Positions 8,575 to 15,809 are shown, counted from the stretch's first letter. The stretch: DNA of 59,477 nt from Neorhizobium sp. UBA3556 (GCA_002376235.1 DFNX01000008.1:81208-140684), one strand, 5' to 3'. Notes: a model not told the origin generated them from the letters alone. Program-made: numbers and translations.

Positions 8575-8766
8575 GTCGGCGGGTGCCCAATTCAACATAG
8601 CCTATGTGACGGCCAACTCGAAGGTCACAAGAAGCTGCTTAGGATCCAGGAAGACTATCTTAAAGTTGTACAGAACCGGGAACATCTGAGCGTCACCAAG
8701 CTCGCTCGCGGTCAGATCAAGGAGCACATCGAGCACTTAGAAATGCTGAAGTCGAAACTCGGCTGA
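8575..8766 (+). pseudogene. C-terminal fragment of a DUF4142 protein, frameshifted
   Basis: Two frames join around 8605 to give AQFNIAYVT followed by GQLEGHKKLLRIQEDYL, then NREHLSVTKLARGQIKEH and a final LKSKLG. This is the C-terminus of rhizobial DUF4142 proteins (ferritin-like helical stress proteins). The two parts are in different frames, so about one base is missing, and the N-terminal half and signal peptide are absent. It is a decayed remnant. Confidence 0.55.
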
Positions 8767-8925
8767 TCCAGCGTTTCTGAAGCGCAGTTCTCGCCAGAGA
8801 GCCGCAACAGCCAGACTTGCGGCTCCTTTCAATGTCGGAAGCGTCGATCTGCCGGCAGCGTACCACTTTCATGCCAAGAGGGTAGCGGCTAAGAATGTCT
8901 CGCTCCCAGCCTAAGTTCGGGCGCC

Positions 8926-9222
8926 TTATAAACCGCCAAGTTTGGCGCCGCGATCACGACGCAGGCAAGGCGGCACCTCCTCGATCGTGGCGAGTTTCCC
9001 ATTTTGTTTGAGAAACTGCTCAAAGTTCTTACGAACCGCGGATATTCGCCAGCGGCCTCCGGCCGCCTCGTGGCAATACCGGCTCAGGGTCTCATAGGGC
9101 AAGTTCCGCTTTTCCGGCGGCCACTCGTCGAGGAAATCGAAAACATCATCAAGGCCGGTAATTTCCTGAACGAAATATCGGCGCCGGGCGTAGAGAGGCT
9201 TGTCGAACAGAGCGAGCGCCAT
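8926..9222 (-). CDS. DUF982-like protein
   Basis: 98 residues. The central DDVFDFLDEWPPEKR, then LSRYCHEAAGGRWRISAVRKNFEQFLKQNG, follows the DUF982 pattern. AAAGGAGGTCACC before the ATG at 9222 is close to a perfect ribosome site and overrides the longer open frame to 9294. It lies downstream of the small heat-shock gene in the same direction and may be co-transcribed with it. Confidence 0.7.
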   Translation of the reverse strand: MALALFDKPLYARRRYFVQEITGLDDVFDFLDEWPPEKRNLPYETLSRYCHEAAGGRWRISAVRKNFEQFLKQNGKLATIEEVPPCLRRDRGAKLGGL

Positions 9223-9293
9223 GGTGACCTCCTTTGCTTGGCTCGAAATGGTCGAACAGTGGAGGCCGGCCCTCCTGGACCGGCCTCTAATCA

Positions 9294-9434
9294 TTAGCGC
9301 GAGGGCTTTGCCTGAGGTGAGGAGTTCTGGATCTTGCGGAGCAAGTCCGCAAACGCCTCCCGGACACTGGCTTTCCTTTTGAGACCTCTGCGTCTCCGAA
9401 CCTCAACGGTGAACGGTTTCACACGAGACTTCAT
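9294..9434 (-). CDS. Small basic hypothetical protein
   Basis: 46 residues rich in Lys/Arg (KPFTVEVRRRRGLKRKASVREAF). It begins 14 bases after the heat-shock gene stop. The ribosome site is weak. The KPFTVEV opening resembles small rhizobial proteins I have seen, but I cannot name a family. Confidence 0.35.
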   Translation of the reverse strand: MKSRVKPFTVEVRRRRGLKRKASVREAFADLLRKIQNSSPQAKPSR

Positions 9435-9447
9435 GGAAAGAGCCCGA

Positions 9448-9918
9448 TTAAGCGACCTGACGATCCGCTTCAAGCTGAAGCGGCTCGTTTTGAAACGTGG
9501 CGCCTCCGATCGCAATCTTTCGGGGCTTCATCGCTTCTGGAATTTCACGCTTGAGGCTCACCTGTAGCAGGCCATTCGCAAGCGATGCGTCCTCGACCCG
9601 CACATGGTCGGCGAGTTCGAACTTGCGCTCGAAGCTGCGGCCGGCAATACCGCGATGCAGGTATTCGCCGACTTTCGTCTCGGCCTTCTGGCCTTTGACG
9701 ATCAAGACATTGCGTTCCTGCGTGATGTCGAGATCTTCTTCGCCAAAGCCCGCGACTGCCATTTCGATGCGATAATCGTTTTCGCCGGTCTTGACGATGT
9801 CATAGAGCGGCCAGCTGTCGATGGCGTGCAGGCGCTGGGCATTGTTAAGAAGATTGAAGACGCGGTCGAAGCCGATGCTGGACCGGTACAGTGGTGCAAA
9901 ATCGAGATCAGTTCTCAT
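9448..9918 (-). CDS. Small heat-shock protein (Hsp20/IbpA family)
   Basis: 156 residues: a short N-terminal arm (DLDFAPLYRSSIGFDRVF), an alpha-crystallin domain (YDIVKTGENDYRIEMAVAGF to about residue 125) with the ANGLLQVSL strand, and a tail with the Ile-x-Ile pair KIAIG. It forms ATP-independent chaperone oligomers in the cytoplasm. Two ATGs are close; GGAGG is only 2 bases from the first (9924) but 8 from the second, so 9918 is chosen. The leader carries a ROSE-like RNA thermometer, which explains heat induction. Confidence 0.9.
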   Translation of the reverse strand: MRTDLDFAPLYRSSIGFDRVFNLLNNAQRLHAIDSWPLYDIVKTGENDYRIEMAVAGFGEEDLDITQERNVLIVKGQKAETKVGEYLHRGIAGRSFERKFELADHVRVEDASLANGLLQVSLKREIPEAMKPRKIAIGGATFQNEPLQLEADRQVA

Positions 9919-10000
9919 AACCATATCCTCCGTAAAGCAACATGGAGAGGGGAGCGGAATCTCCGCTGCCCTGGCTCTTCGGCCCCCTCATGGGCTGCCG
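9919..10000 (-). promoter_or_regulatory. ROSE-like RNA thermometer in the hsp20 leader
   Basis: Read on the minus strand, the leader ends TTGCTTTACGGAGGATATGG just before the start codon. The TTGCT can pair with the GGAGGA ribosome site, the defining feature of ROSE elements upstream of rhizobial small heat-shock genes. Further upstream is a hairpin AGCGGA-GAT-TCCGCT (9953-9967) and a CCC/GGG-rich arm. At low temperature the site would be masked and melting would permit translation. The structure was not computed. Confidence 0.65.
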
Positions 10001-10010
10001 ACGGCGATCG

Positions 10011-10039
10011 ATTTAGTTTGCCGTTTTTGGTCGTTCAAG
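10011..10039 (-). promoter_or_regulatory. Possible heat-shock promoter for hsp20
   Basis: On the minus strand CTTGAA (10034-10039) is separated by 17 bases from CTAAAT (10011-10016). The CTTGAA box is RpoH-like; the -10 is less typical. Confidence 0.35.
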
Positions 10040-10255
10040 GACCAAGCAAAAAATTTTTTGGTCTTAGTATTCGTCGTCGTCCCACGATGGATTTGGCTTC
10101 TGCCTTCCCGCTCCCATGTCCCATTCCCTCGTCGCGAAAGCCCAATGCTCGTCGTGATAACCATCTGGACATCCGGCCTACTTCCACAGTTCATAGGACC
10201 GCTTGGTGATCCACTCTGTCCGACATCAGCGCGCAGTCTCACTGACTGCGATGGC

Positions 10256-10414
10256 TCATTGAAGGTGACGTGGCAGTTCACAGGCAATTAAACGCAGTTG
10301 GCTGACGACCGCGCAGACTCTCGCCTTACGGTCAATTACGTCAGCGCTTGTTTGTTCTTTGAGGCGACGAATTTGATTAAGCAAAATGGTGAGGGCGTTC
10401 AGGTCTGAATCCAC
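10256..10414 (-). CDS. Small hypothetical protein (52 aa)
   Basis: GTG-started frame with AAGGTG five bases upstream. The product is Leu-rich and helical (LNALTILLNQIRRLKEQ, VCAVVSQLRLIACELPR), consistent with a coiled or HTH-like mini-protein. No family recognised. Confidence 0.4.
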   Translation of the reverse strand: MDSDLNALTILLNQIRRLKEQTSADVIDRKARVCAVVSQLRLIACELPRHLQ

Positions 10415-10486
10415 GGTGGCACCTTACGCGAAATATGATATTTCGTTAGTTTAGCTTATTCTTATGCAAAATCTACGACTTTTTTC

Positions 10487-10511
10487 GGAACACCCACGAA
10501 CTACGAAAGTT
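10487..10511 (+). promoter_or_regulatory. EcfG-like promoter
   Basis: GGAAC (10487-10491), 16-base spacer, AGTT (10508-10511). It could drive the 49-residue membrane protein at 10650, with a long leader that includes the stem-loop at 10557-10594. Confidence 0.45.
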
Positions 10512-10556
10512 GGACATCTGCCGATCCCGTTGCCCAATGGGTAGGCTTGCGATTGT

Positions 10557-10602
10557 GCCCTCCGGTTCCCTCTCTCGCGGATCGACCGGAGGGCATTTCT
10601 TT
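10557..10602 (+). terminator. Long stem-loop, possible terminator or leader structure
   Basis: GCCCTCCGGT (10557-10566) is perfectly complementary to ACCGGAGGGC (10585-10594), with an 18-base loop and ATTTCTTT after it. It sits between an EcfG-like promoter and a small membrane protein gene, so it may end a short RNA or shape the leader. Confidence 0.45.
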
Positions 10603-10649
10603 AGGAACAAAGCTGAGCGGCGATCGGTTTCCCTGTCAAAGGAGACTAC

Positions 10650-10799
10650 ATGCCCTACCTAGCCAGCCGTCAATCGCCCGAAGTCGAACAGCCACCTAAG
10701 CCAGTCACGAATTATCGTGGGCTGGTGCTGTCGATCGTGGCAGTGCTCTTTGCTGTTGGTGTGCTGAGTGTGTGCGTTCTGTCTGTCACTTCGGCGTAG
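10650..10799 (+). CDS. Small single-pass membrane protein (49 aa)
   Basis: AAGGAG six bases before ATG. The product has a hydrophilic Pro-rich N-terminus (QSPEVEQPPKPVTNYRG) and one hydrophobic helix (LVLSIVAVLFAVGVLSVCVL) at the C-terminal end. No family recognised. Probably an inner-membrane stress mini-protein given the promoter type upstream. Confidence 0.6.
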   Translation: MPYLASRQSPEVEQPPKPVTNYRGLVLSIVAVLFAVGVLSVCVLSVTSA

Positions 10800-10800
10800 C

Positions 10801-11099
10801 ACGCGCGGCAGCTTCCCAATCAGCACACGGTTTCCTTCTCGGTTGCCACAATGGCAGCGATGCTTTCGTGAGAGATGCATTTAATACTGATTGCCAATCT
10901 CGCGCATCAAAGCCTTCTTATTCAGCCAGACGACGCGCCTACATTTACCGCATTTTGCCCCGATTAACTGCCATTCGGACAGGTCTCTTAGCGGTCCGTA
11001 GCTTGTCGGATCATGAGGCACATACTCAGACGGCGGGAACGGCGCGAGATCGATGCCACGTCGATGTTTCACTGTTCTCACTCGAAGGATGGCGTCCAA
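10801..11099 (-). pseudogene. Zinc-finger-like protein interrupted by an in-frame TAA
   Basis: The first part (TTG start, 72 residues) contains FPPSEYVPHDP and AKCGKCRRVVWLNKKALMRE, ending at TAA (10881-10883). The same frame continues directly with a second cysteine pair in HRCHCGNREGNRVLIGKLPR. Together they form one small protein with two Cys-x-Cys-type knuckles likely to bind zinc. A single nonsense codon splits it. An ATG follows the stop immediately, but a separate second protein is unlikely. Confidence 0.5.
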
Positions 11100-11176
11100 C
11101 CGCGGGCGGCACCATGGCTTAGATACAGGCTTGCCGTTTCCAGTACGGCGCAGAGGAACTCAGCATCGACAACCAC

Positions 11177-11278
11177 TTACTTGAGTGTCGCCAGCGAGTT
11201 TCCACCGAACGCATCAAGGATCAATTGAGCTTTATCGATATCGACTTCGGCTCCTGTGATCTTTTGAACAGCGGACAT
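11177..11278 (-). CDS. Micro-protein (33 aa)
   Basis: GGAGG eight bases before the ATG and a plausible promoter upstream (11309-11337). The product SAVQKITGAEVDIDKAQL continues to ILDAFGGNSLATLK, a balanced amphipathic sequence. No family recognised. Confidence 0.5.
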   Translation of the reverse strand: MSAVQKITGAEVDIDKAQLILDAFGGNSLATLK

Positions 11279-11308
11279 AACAGCCTCCGGAAATAGGATT
11301 TTGATCCC

Positions 11309-11337
11309 CTTATGTTCTTGTCATAGGAACAGGTCAA
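11309..11337 (-). promoter_or_regulatory. Possible sigma-70-type promoter for the 33-aa gene
   Basis: Minus strand TTGACC (11332-11337), 17-base spacer, CATAAG (11309-11314). About 30 bases before the start codon. Confidence 0.35.
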
Positions 11338-11416
11338 CCGACTTCTCAATGATGCTATTTTGTGGCTATCGCCGACAACCCTGCCCTGTAATAATATGGC
11401 TCAATTGGGGAACCAC

Positions 11417-11632
11417 ATGTTCATGACATCTTATGAAGCGCTTGAGCCAAACGACTTGAAGATGCTGCAAGGCCTCCTCGCAGAGGTAATAGCCGATCGC
11501 CAGATCAATCAAAACGATCCGGAAGTCGCAACGATAGGACAAGCCTTGATCGATCTTTGGTTGTCTGGCTTCCGATCGGCGGACGAGCTAAAGGCGATGA
11601 TTAAGCCGATCGATCTTCATCTGGTTCAGTAG
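11417..11632 (+). CDS. Small hypothetical protein
   Basis: 71 residues, helical and acidic: YEALEPNDLKMLQGLLAEVI, then ATIGQALIDLWLSGFRSADE. GGGGAACCAC before ATG 11417 supports this start; ATG 11423 is alternative. It resembles small rhizobial plasmid proteins but I cannot assign a family. It overlaps the convergent gene by 7 bases. Confidence 0.55.
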   Translation: MFMTSYEALEPNDLKMLQGLLAEVIADRQINQNDPEVATIGQALIDLWLSGFRSADELKAMIKPIDLHLVQ

Positions 11633-11787
11633 CGACATTCCGGACCGCGACGGGCGTTCATAAGCAACTCTTGTTTCGTCGCGAATGTGCCGAAGAGTTT
11701 GGTTAAACGAAGCTGCTCATCGCTCGTCAGCCGGTATCGGGCAGCAAAACTGGCAACCGCGACAACCTCTTTCAATGCCTTTTTCAT
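11626..11787 (-). CDS. Small hypothetical protein, start region possibly frameshifted
   Basis: 53 residues from ATG 11787 (KKALKEVVAVASFAARYRL, then TKLFGTFATKQELL). The only good ribosome site (GGAGGAG) precedes an ATG at 11818 in another frame; the frame shown here is open back through that site but without a start codon there. One missing base near 11810 would join them into a protein of about 63 residues. Either a leaky internal start is used or the gene is damaged. Confidence 0.45.
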   Translation of the reverse strand: MKKALKEVVAVASFAARYRLTSDEQLRLTKLFGTFATKQELLMNARRGPECRY

Positions 11788-12061
11788 CGATGCTTGCTGT
11801 GTCGATATGGGACGACATTGTTTCTCCTCCAAACATATTTTAGTTAAAAAAAATATTAACTGGATGTTCCAGCAGAGAATTGAGTACGGCGCGAAGTATC
11901 GCAACTAAATTATCGCGATGGGATAGTCCGAAATCTTATCAAGCGGCGGAACAGGCACAGGATATACAGTGAACATCCCCCAAACGTACGTTAGCATACA
12001 CTGAGCAATATGGATAACGGCGCGATAACTATGCGTTTAAGAGGAAGCGCAAATCTCTTGG

Positions 12062-12180
12062 ATCTATCAACGTGAGCAGTTCACCAGCGCCGACATCGGT
12101 GATCGCTTTGGCTTCGTTTATCTGCTGACAGATTGAATCAACAGCAAAAAGTACCTCGGCAAAAAGCAGTCCAACTTTTT
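12062..12180 (+). pseudogene. Phage protein fragment
   Basis: IYQREQFTSADIGDRFGFVYLLTD, an in-frame stop, then INSKKYLGKKQSNF. The pattern FTSADIGD...GFVY.IT....KYLGKK is familiar from tailed-phage packaging-region proteins. Only about 40 residues survive, with a stop inside; a dead fragment. Confidence 0.4.
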
Positions 12181-12205
12181 ATCCGCACCCCCGCCGGGTC
12201 AGTTC

Positions 12206-12283
12206 TCAGCGGCAATCAACACCATGGGCAGCGGCTTTTTCACGGGCACGCGTGATCAGCGCCCTTCGCATCTCGGCGGACAT
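12206..12283 (-). CDS. Possible micro-ORF (25 aa)
   Basis: AAGGAG six bases before ATG gives SAEMRRALITRAREKAAAHG plus a short tail. The ribosome site is good but the product is short and unrecognised; it may be the stub of a truncated gene. Confidence 0.25.
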   Translation of the reverse strand: MSAEMRRALITRAREKAAAHGVDCR

Positions 12284-12344
12284 TCGAATCTCCTTATGGA
12301 CGGCAAACATACGCGTGCCGCCCACTCAGAGACAACATTCTACT

Positions 12345-12602
12345 ATGTATTGGCGTATGAATGGCAGTGTGCTGAATGGCTCGCTTTACACCGATAGCGG
12401 CACCGGTAACGTCATCCTTCGGAAATACAACCTCACGACCGGCGCTGGCGAAGGTTACATCCGAATTGATGGTAATGGCGTCAACGATCTCAAATACAAC
12501 GCTCAGACAGTTTGGACGTCTGGCAACCACGGCGTGAATTCCGGTCTAAACGCCGATTTGCTCGATGGTCAGCAAGGCAGCTGGTATTGCCAAGTTGTTT
12601 GA
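12345..12602 (+). pseudogene. Phage tail-fibre C-terminal fragment
   Basis: The translation RMNGSVLNGSLYTDSGTGNV, then YIRIDGNGVNDLKYN, then TVWTSGNHG and LNADLLDGQQGSWY is characteristic of tailed-phage fibre or collar proteins. Homology stops at about 12587, exactly where an IS6-like left end begins. The upstream start is not convincing, so this is a fragment cut by the insertion. Confidence 0.55.
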
Positions 12603-13230
12603 GGCATGCGTTTCAGGTATCGAGGCCCGATGAAATTGCCGAGCGCTTTTCCCCGTCTGAAGGGTTTTCGTTTTCCACGTGAGATCGTCGCTTATGCGGT
12701 TTGGGCCTACCATCGCTTTGCCCTGAGCACGGCCGATGTGGAGTATCTGCTCGCGGAGCGCGGCGTGATCGTCAGCCGGGAGACCGTTCGTCTTTGGATC
12801 AATCGTTTTGGCTCCCATTTTGCCACCTGCATTCGCCGGGACCGGCCAAAGCCGAATGACAAGTGGCACATGGACGAGGCTGTCATTGTGATCGGCGGCA
12901 AGAAATTCTGGCTCTGGCGGGCAATCGACGCTGAGGGCGATGTACCCGACATCCTGGTTCAGCCACGTCGCAACACTAAGGCCGCCAGACGCTTCTTCTC
13001 CAGGCTGGTCAGACAATTTGGCGCGCCGCGCGGCGTCGTGACGGACAAGCTCGGCGGCTACTTCAAGCCGATACAGGCTATCGCGCCAGATGCCGATCAT
13101 CGGGCGCACAAGGGCCTGAACAACAGAATTGAAAATTCACATCGCCAGACACGGAAACGCGAGAAGGTCATGGGGCGTTTCAAATCACCTCGCCAAGCGC
13201 AACGCTTTCTGTCAGCCCATGATGAGGTCA
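12583..13230 (+). mobile_element. IS6-family insertion sequence, right end missing
   Basis: GGTATTGCCAAGTTG at about 12583 resembles the start of IS6-type inverted repeats, and the transposase follows at once. No inverted copy of this end is visible downstream, and transposase homology ends near codon 205, so the right end seems deleted by recombination. Confidence 0.5.
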
Positions 13231-13406
13231 GAACCTATGACCCGTGGTTCTGGGAAATGTCTCCAAAAATGCAGTGCCTTCACCTTCAGCGTCTAATTCC
13301 CGGATCAGGATCGCATCTCCGTTTCCTTCGGGACCACGTCACAGTGCGTCACGCGGATCCGCCCCACCACCTTTTGATGGGTTCAGACCTTGCACGCCAT
13401 CAATGA
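12606..13406 (+). CDS. IS6-family DDE transposase, C-terminus replaced
   Basis: 266 residues. N-terminal HTH (FALSTADVEYLLAERGV), then DDE catalytic core with D90 (WHMDEAV), D147 (VVTDKLGGY) and E176 (NNRIENSH), followed by QTRKREKVMGRFKSPRQAQ and RFLSAHDE. After that the sequence no longer resembles the family and runs into unrelated codons, giving a protein about 30 residues longer than normal with a foreign tail. The catalytic triad is intact, but lack of a second IS end makes autonomous movement doubtful. A likely start is also ATG 12630. Confidence 0.8.
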   Translation: MRFRYRGPMKLPSAFPRLKGFRFPREIVAYAVWAYHRFALSTADVEYLLAERGVIVSRETVRLWINRFGSHFATCIRRDRPKPNDKWHMDEAVIVIGGKKFWLWRAIDAEGDVPDILVQPRRNTKAARRFFSRLVRQFGAPRGVVTDKLGGYFKPIQAIAPDADHRAHKGLNNRIENSHRQTRKREKVMGRFKSPRQAQRFLSAHDEVRTYDPWFWEMSPKMQCLHLQRLIPGSGSHLRFLRDHVTVRHADPPHHLLMGSDLARHQ

Positions 13407-13408
13407 GG

Positions 13409-13918
13409 CTACCCCATTGTCATGCGTTTGAGCACATCGCTCTTCCAATAGAAGTGATGAACCAGCGCACCGAGCACATGTGCCCCGACCAATATCCAAA
13501 GAATGACCTTCAACACGTCTGCGTGTAAATCACCGGCAACGCCATAACCGAAATAATAAGCCGCAACACCACTGATTGGCATTGTGATCAGCAACACGTA
13601 GAGCGCCGCGTGGGCGGCTTTGGCTCCAAGTCGGAACAAAGCTGGTTCTTCCGGCGGAGATGGTGGCACACCTTGAACCGAGCGGAGAATGAGACGCAAA
13701 ATTACAAGAGCGATGATCGCGAAACCGACATAGGCGTGGATATTTGCACTCGCCACCTGATCAGTTGAAGCGGAACCAGCGCGCCTAATTGCCTTACGCC
13801 ATTCGTTCATGCCGTCCGGTAGCAGCAGGTTGAAAAAGACCAGTACCGCAGTCAGCCAATGCAGAACGCGCTGCGCCAAGGAAAACGATGCGGGATAATA
13901 TGTGGCACCTCGAGTCAT
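13409..13918 (-). CDS. Cytochrome b561 (YodB/CybB type)
   Basis: 169 residues with four hydrophobic segments and the haem-ligand histidines expected of bacterial b561: H in AQRVLHWLTA, H in ANIHAYVGF, H in AKAAHAALY and H in GAHVLGALVHHFYW. It shuttles electrons between quinol and superoxide or periplasmic partners in the inner membrane. Its ATG overlaps the stop of a 44-residue frame upstream (ATGA). Confidence 0.9.
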   Translation of the reverse strand: MTRGATYYPASFSLAQRVLHWLTAVLVFFNLLLPDGMNEWRKAIRRAGSASTDQVASANIHAYVGFAIIALVILRLILRSVQGVPPSPPEEPALFRLGAKAAHAALYVLLITMPISGVAAYYFGYGVAGDLHADVLKVILWILVGAHVLGALVHHFYWKSDVLKRMTMG

Positions 13919-14049
13919 AGGCGTGGTCCTCGGCTACCGGTTTTTCTGCCTCGTTGATAAGCCCAGATGCCCTCTTTCACCTCTGTCGCCGATAAGACGT
14001 GACCCAAGGTCGTCGACCTCCGCAAACCCATGTGTTTCAGCATTTGCAT
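13915..14049 (-). CDS. Small protein coupled to cytochrome b561 (44 aa)
   Basis: GAGGAG five to six bases before ATG. The product is basic (KHMGLRRSTTLGHVLSATEV, then YQRGRKTGSRGPRL) and unrecognised. Its stop overlaps the b561 start as ATGA, the usual arrangement for translational coupling, so it may be a leader peptide. Confidence 0.45.
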   Translation of the reverse strand: MQMLKHMGLRRSTTLGHVLSATEVKEGIWAYQRGRKTGSRGPRL

Positions 14050-14161
14050 CAACGCTCCTCAAATTGGACGACTGATGATCTGACCTGTAATGCTGACAAC
14101 ACGCTGAATAGCGAAATTTTAGAATTACTCTAACATTCGCCCCGTGATATAAAGCTCCGAC

Positions 14162-14398
14162 ATGAGAAGGAAATTCGGTTTGGCCTCGATATCACCGCCG
14201 AAGGATAAGCAACCCGACAGGGTCCAGCAGGTACTGGACGCGCAGGCCGCCCGAAAACGGGAACGTCTGAATGGAGCGAGCCGACAAAAGGTTCTCTCGC
14301 TTCGCGTGGATGAGGATATCGTCACCCACTTCAAGTCTCAGGGCGATGACTGGCAAGCCCGAATGAATGACGCGCTCAGACGTGCCGCTGGCCTTTGA
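14162..14398 (+). CDS. BrnA-like antitoxin, orphan
   Basis: 78 residues. The C-terminal half KVLSLRVDEDIVTHFKSQGD followed by DWQARMNDALRRAAGL matches the ribbon-helix-helix domain of BrnA antitoxins. No BrnT toxin gene lies on either side, so it is an orphan repressor or the remnant of a toxin-antitoxin pair. It abuts the MFS fragment. Confidence 0.65.
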   Translation: MRRKFGLASISPPKDKQPDRVQQVLDAQAARKRERLNGASRQKVLSLRVDEDIVTHFKSQGDDWQARMNDALRRAAGL

Positions 14399-14692
14399 TT
14401 GCCCGGATATAGAGGTTCCGCCATCAACAGCATCGCGCAGAGGAGCCTGCCGCTCTACCTGTTCGGAACGGACGGATATGGCGCGATCACGGGCAAGATG
14501 TCGGCCGCCCGCCTGGCGGTCGGCGCCGGCGCGCCCTTTGTGTTCGCGGCGACGATGGAAAATATCGGCCTGAGCTTTGCCCTCGTCGCGAACGCATGCC
14601 TGGGGGCGATCAGCATCGCGGCATTCGTCGCGGTGGCTTCCTCCTGCCGGCAGCCTGCCACCGCGACGGTTTTATCCGTCAGATCGACTTGA
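14399..14692 (+). pseudogene. C-terminal fragment of an MFS permease
   Basis: INSIAQRSLPLYLFGTDGYG, GKMSAARLAVGAGAPFVFA and two hydrophobic segments correspond to the last two or three transmembrane helices of MFS transporters of the kind found in rhizobial ars operons. The N-terminal nine or ten helices are missing and replaced by the BrnA-like gene. It ends 14 bases inside convergent arsH. Confidence 0.55.
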
Positions 14693-15389
14693 GCGAGACC
14701 CGCTTCTCCAGCTCGGCCGCCTCTTCCTTCCGCTCGCTATAGCGATCGGTGAGGTAGGACGAGGCATCGCGCGTGAGAATGGTGAACTTCACCAGCTCCT
14801 CACAGACATCGACGACGCGGTCATAGTAGGATGACGGCTTCATCCGGCCATCGGCATCGAATTCCTGAAACGCCTTAGCCACGCTGCTCTGGTTTGGGAT
14901 GGTGATCATCCGCATCCAGCGGCCAAGGACACGCATCTGGTTCACGGCATTGAAGGACTGGCTGCCGCCGGAAACCTCCATCACCGCCAGTGTCTTGCCC
15001 TGGGTGGGGCGGACAGAGCCGAGCGACAGCGGGATCCAGTCGATCTGCGACTTCATGATGCCGGTCATGGCGCCATGGCGCTCCGGGCTGATCCAGACCT
15101 GGCCTTCCGACCATTGGGAAAGGTCGCGGAGTTCCTGAACCTTGGGATGGCTGACGGGCGCCTCGTCCGGAAGCGGCAGCCCGGTCGGATCGAATATCCG
15201 CACGTCGCATCCGAGGCGCTCGAGCAGCCGACGGACTTCGAAGGCAAGGAGACGGCTATATGACACTTCCCGTAGCGATCCATAGAGGATCAGCATTCTC
15301 GGCTTGTGCGTCGAGAATGCCGGCCGCAGCGATTCTGGCGAAATAGGCTGAAGATGTTCGTCGTGCAGAGCGGGAAATGTTTCAGACAA
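14679..15389 (-). CDS. arsH: ArsH NADPH-dependent FMN oxidoreductase
   Basis: 236 residues. Flavodoxin-like FMN fold with LYGSLREVSYSRLLA for phosphate binding and PERHGAMTGIMKSQIDW, the ArsH signature. ArsH oxidises trivalent organoarsenicals. The natural N-terminus (SETFPALHDEHLQPISPESL) begins at a TTG at 15389 that overlaps the arsC stop, with GGAAAG upstream; no ATG fits. Last gene of the minus-strand ars operon. Confidence 0.9.
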   Translation of the reverse strand: MSETFPALHDEHLQPISPESLRPAFSTHKPRMLILYGSLREVSYSRLLAFEVRRLLERLGCDVRIFDPTGLPLPDEAPVSHPKVQELRDLSQWSEGQVWISPERHGAMTGIMKSQIDWIPLSLGSVRPTQGKTLAVMEVSGGSQSFNAVNQMRVLGRWMRMITIPNQSSVAKAFQEFDADGRMKPSSYYDRVVDVCEELVKFTILTRDASSYLTDRYSERKEEAAELEKRVSLKSI

Positions 15390-15807
15390 TGCGCTTTCCT
15401 TCCGGATCGAGGACCTGTTCGCCGTCTTCCTTAATGAACGATCCTTTGAAGCCGTCTGCCGGCAAAATGTCGAGCACGGTCTCAGAGGGGCGGGCAAGCC
15501 TGGTGCCGAGCGGCGTGATGACGAATGGCCGGTTGATCAGGATCGGGCTGGCGATCATCACGTCCAGCAACTGCTCTTCCGTCAGGTCCAGATTGTCGAG
15601 GCCAAGTTCCGCATAGGGCGTTCCCTTCGCGCGGATCGCTTCCCGGACCGTCAGGCCGGCATCTGCGATCATCATTGCGAGCTTATCGCGCGATGGTGGG
15701 TTCTGCAGATATTCGATGACGGAGGGTTCGATCCCCGCGGCGCGGATCAACGCCAACGTATTGCGAGACGTGCCGCAGGCCGGATTGTGATAGATGGTGA
15801 CGTCCAT
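15382..15807 (-). CDS. arsC: Glutaredoxin-type arsenate reductase ArsC
   Basis: 141 residues. Catalytic C11 in YHNPACGTSRN, and the arsenate-binding Arg region FVITPLGTRLARP. It reduces arsenate to arsenite using glutathione/glutaredoxin so that Acr3 can export it. The ATG at 15807 lies 2 bases after the acr3 stop, showing an operon. Confidence 0.95.
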   Translation of the reverse strand: MDVTIYHNPACGTSRNTLALIRAAGIEPSVIEYLQNPPSRDKLAMMIADAGLTVREAIRAKGTPYAELGLDNLDLTEEQLLDVMIASPILINRPFVITPLGTRLARPSETVLDILPADGFKGSFIKEDGEQVLDPEGKRIV

Positions 15808-15809
15808 GG

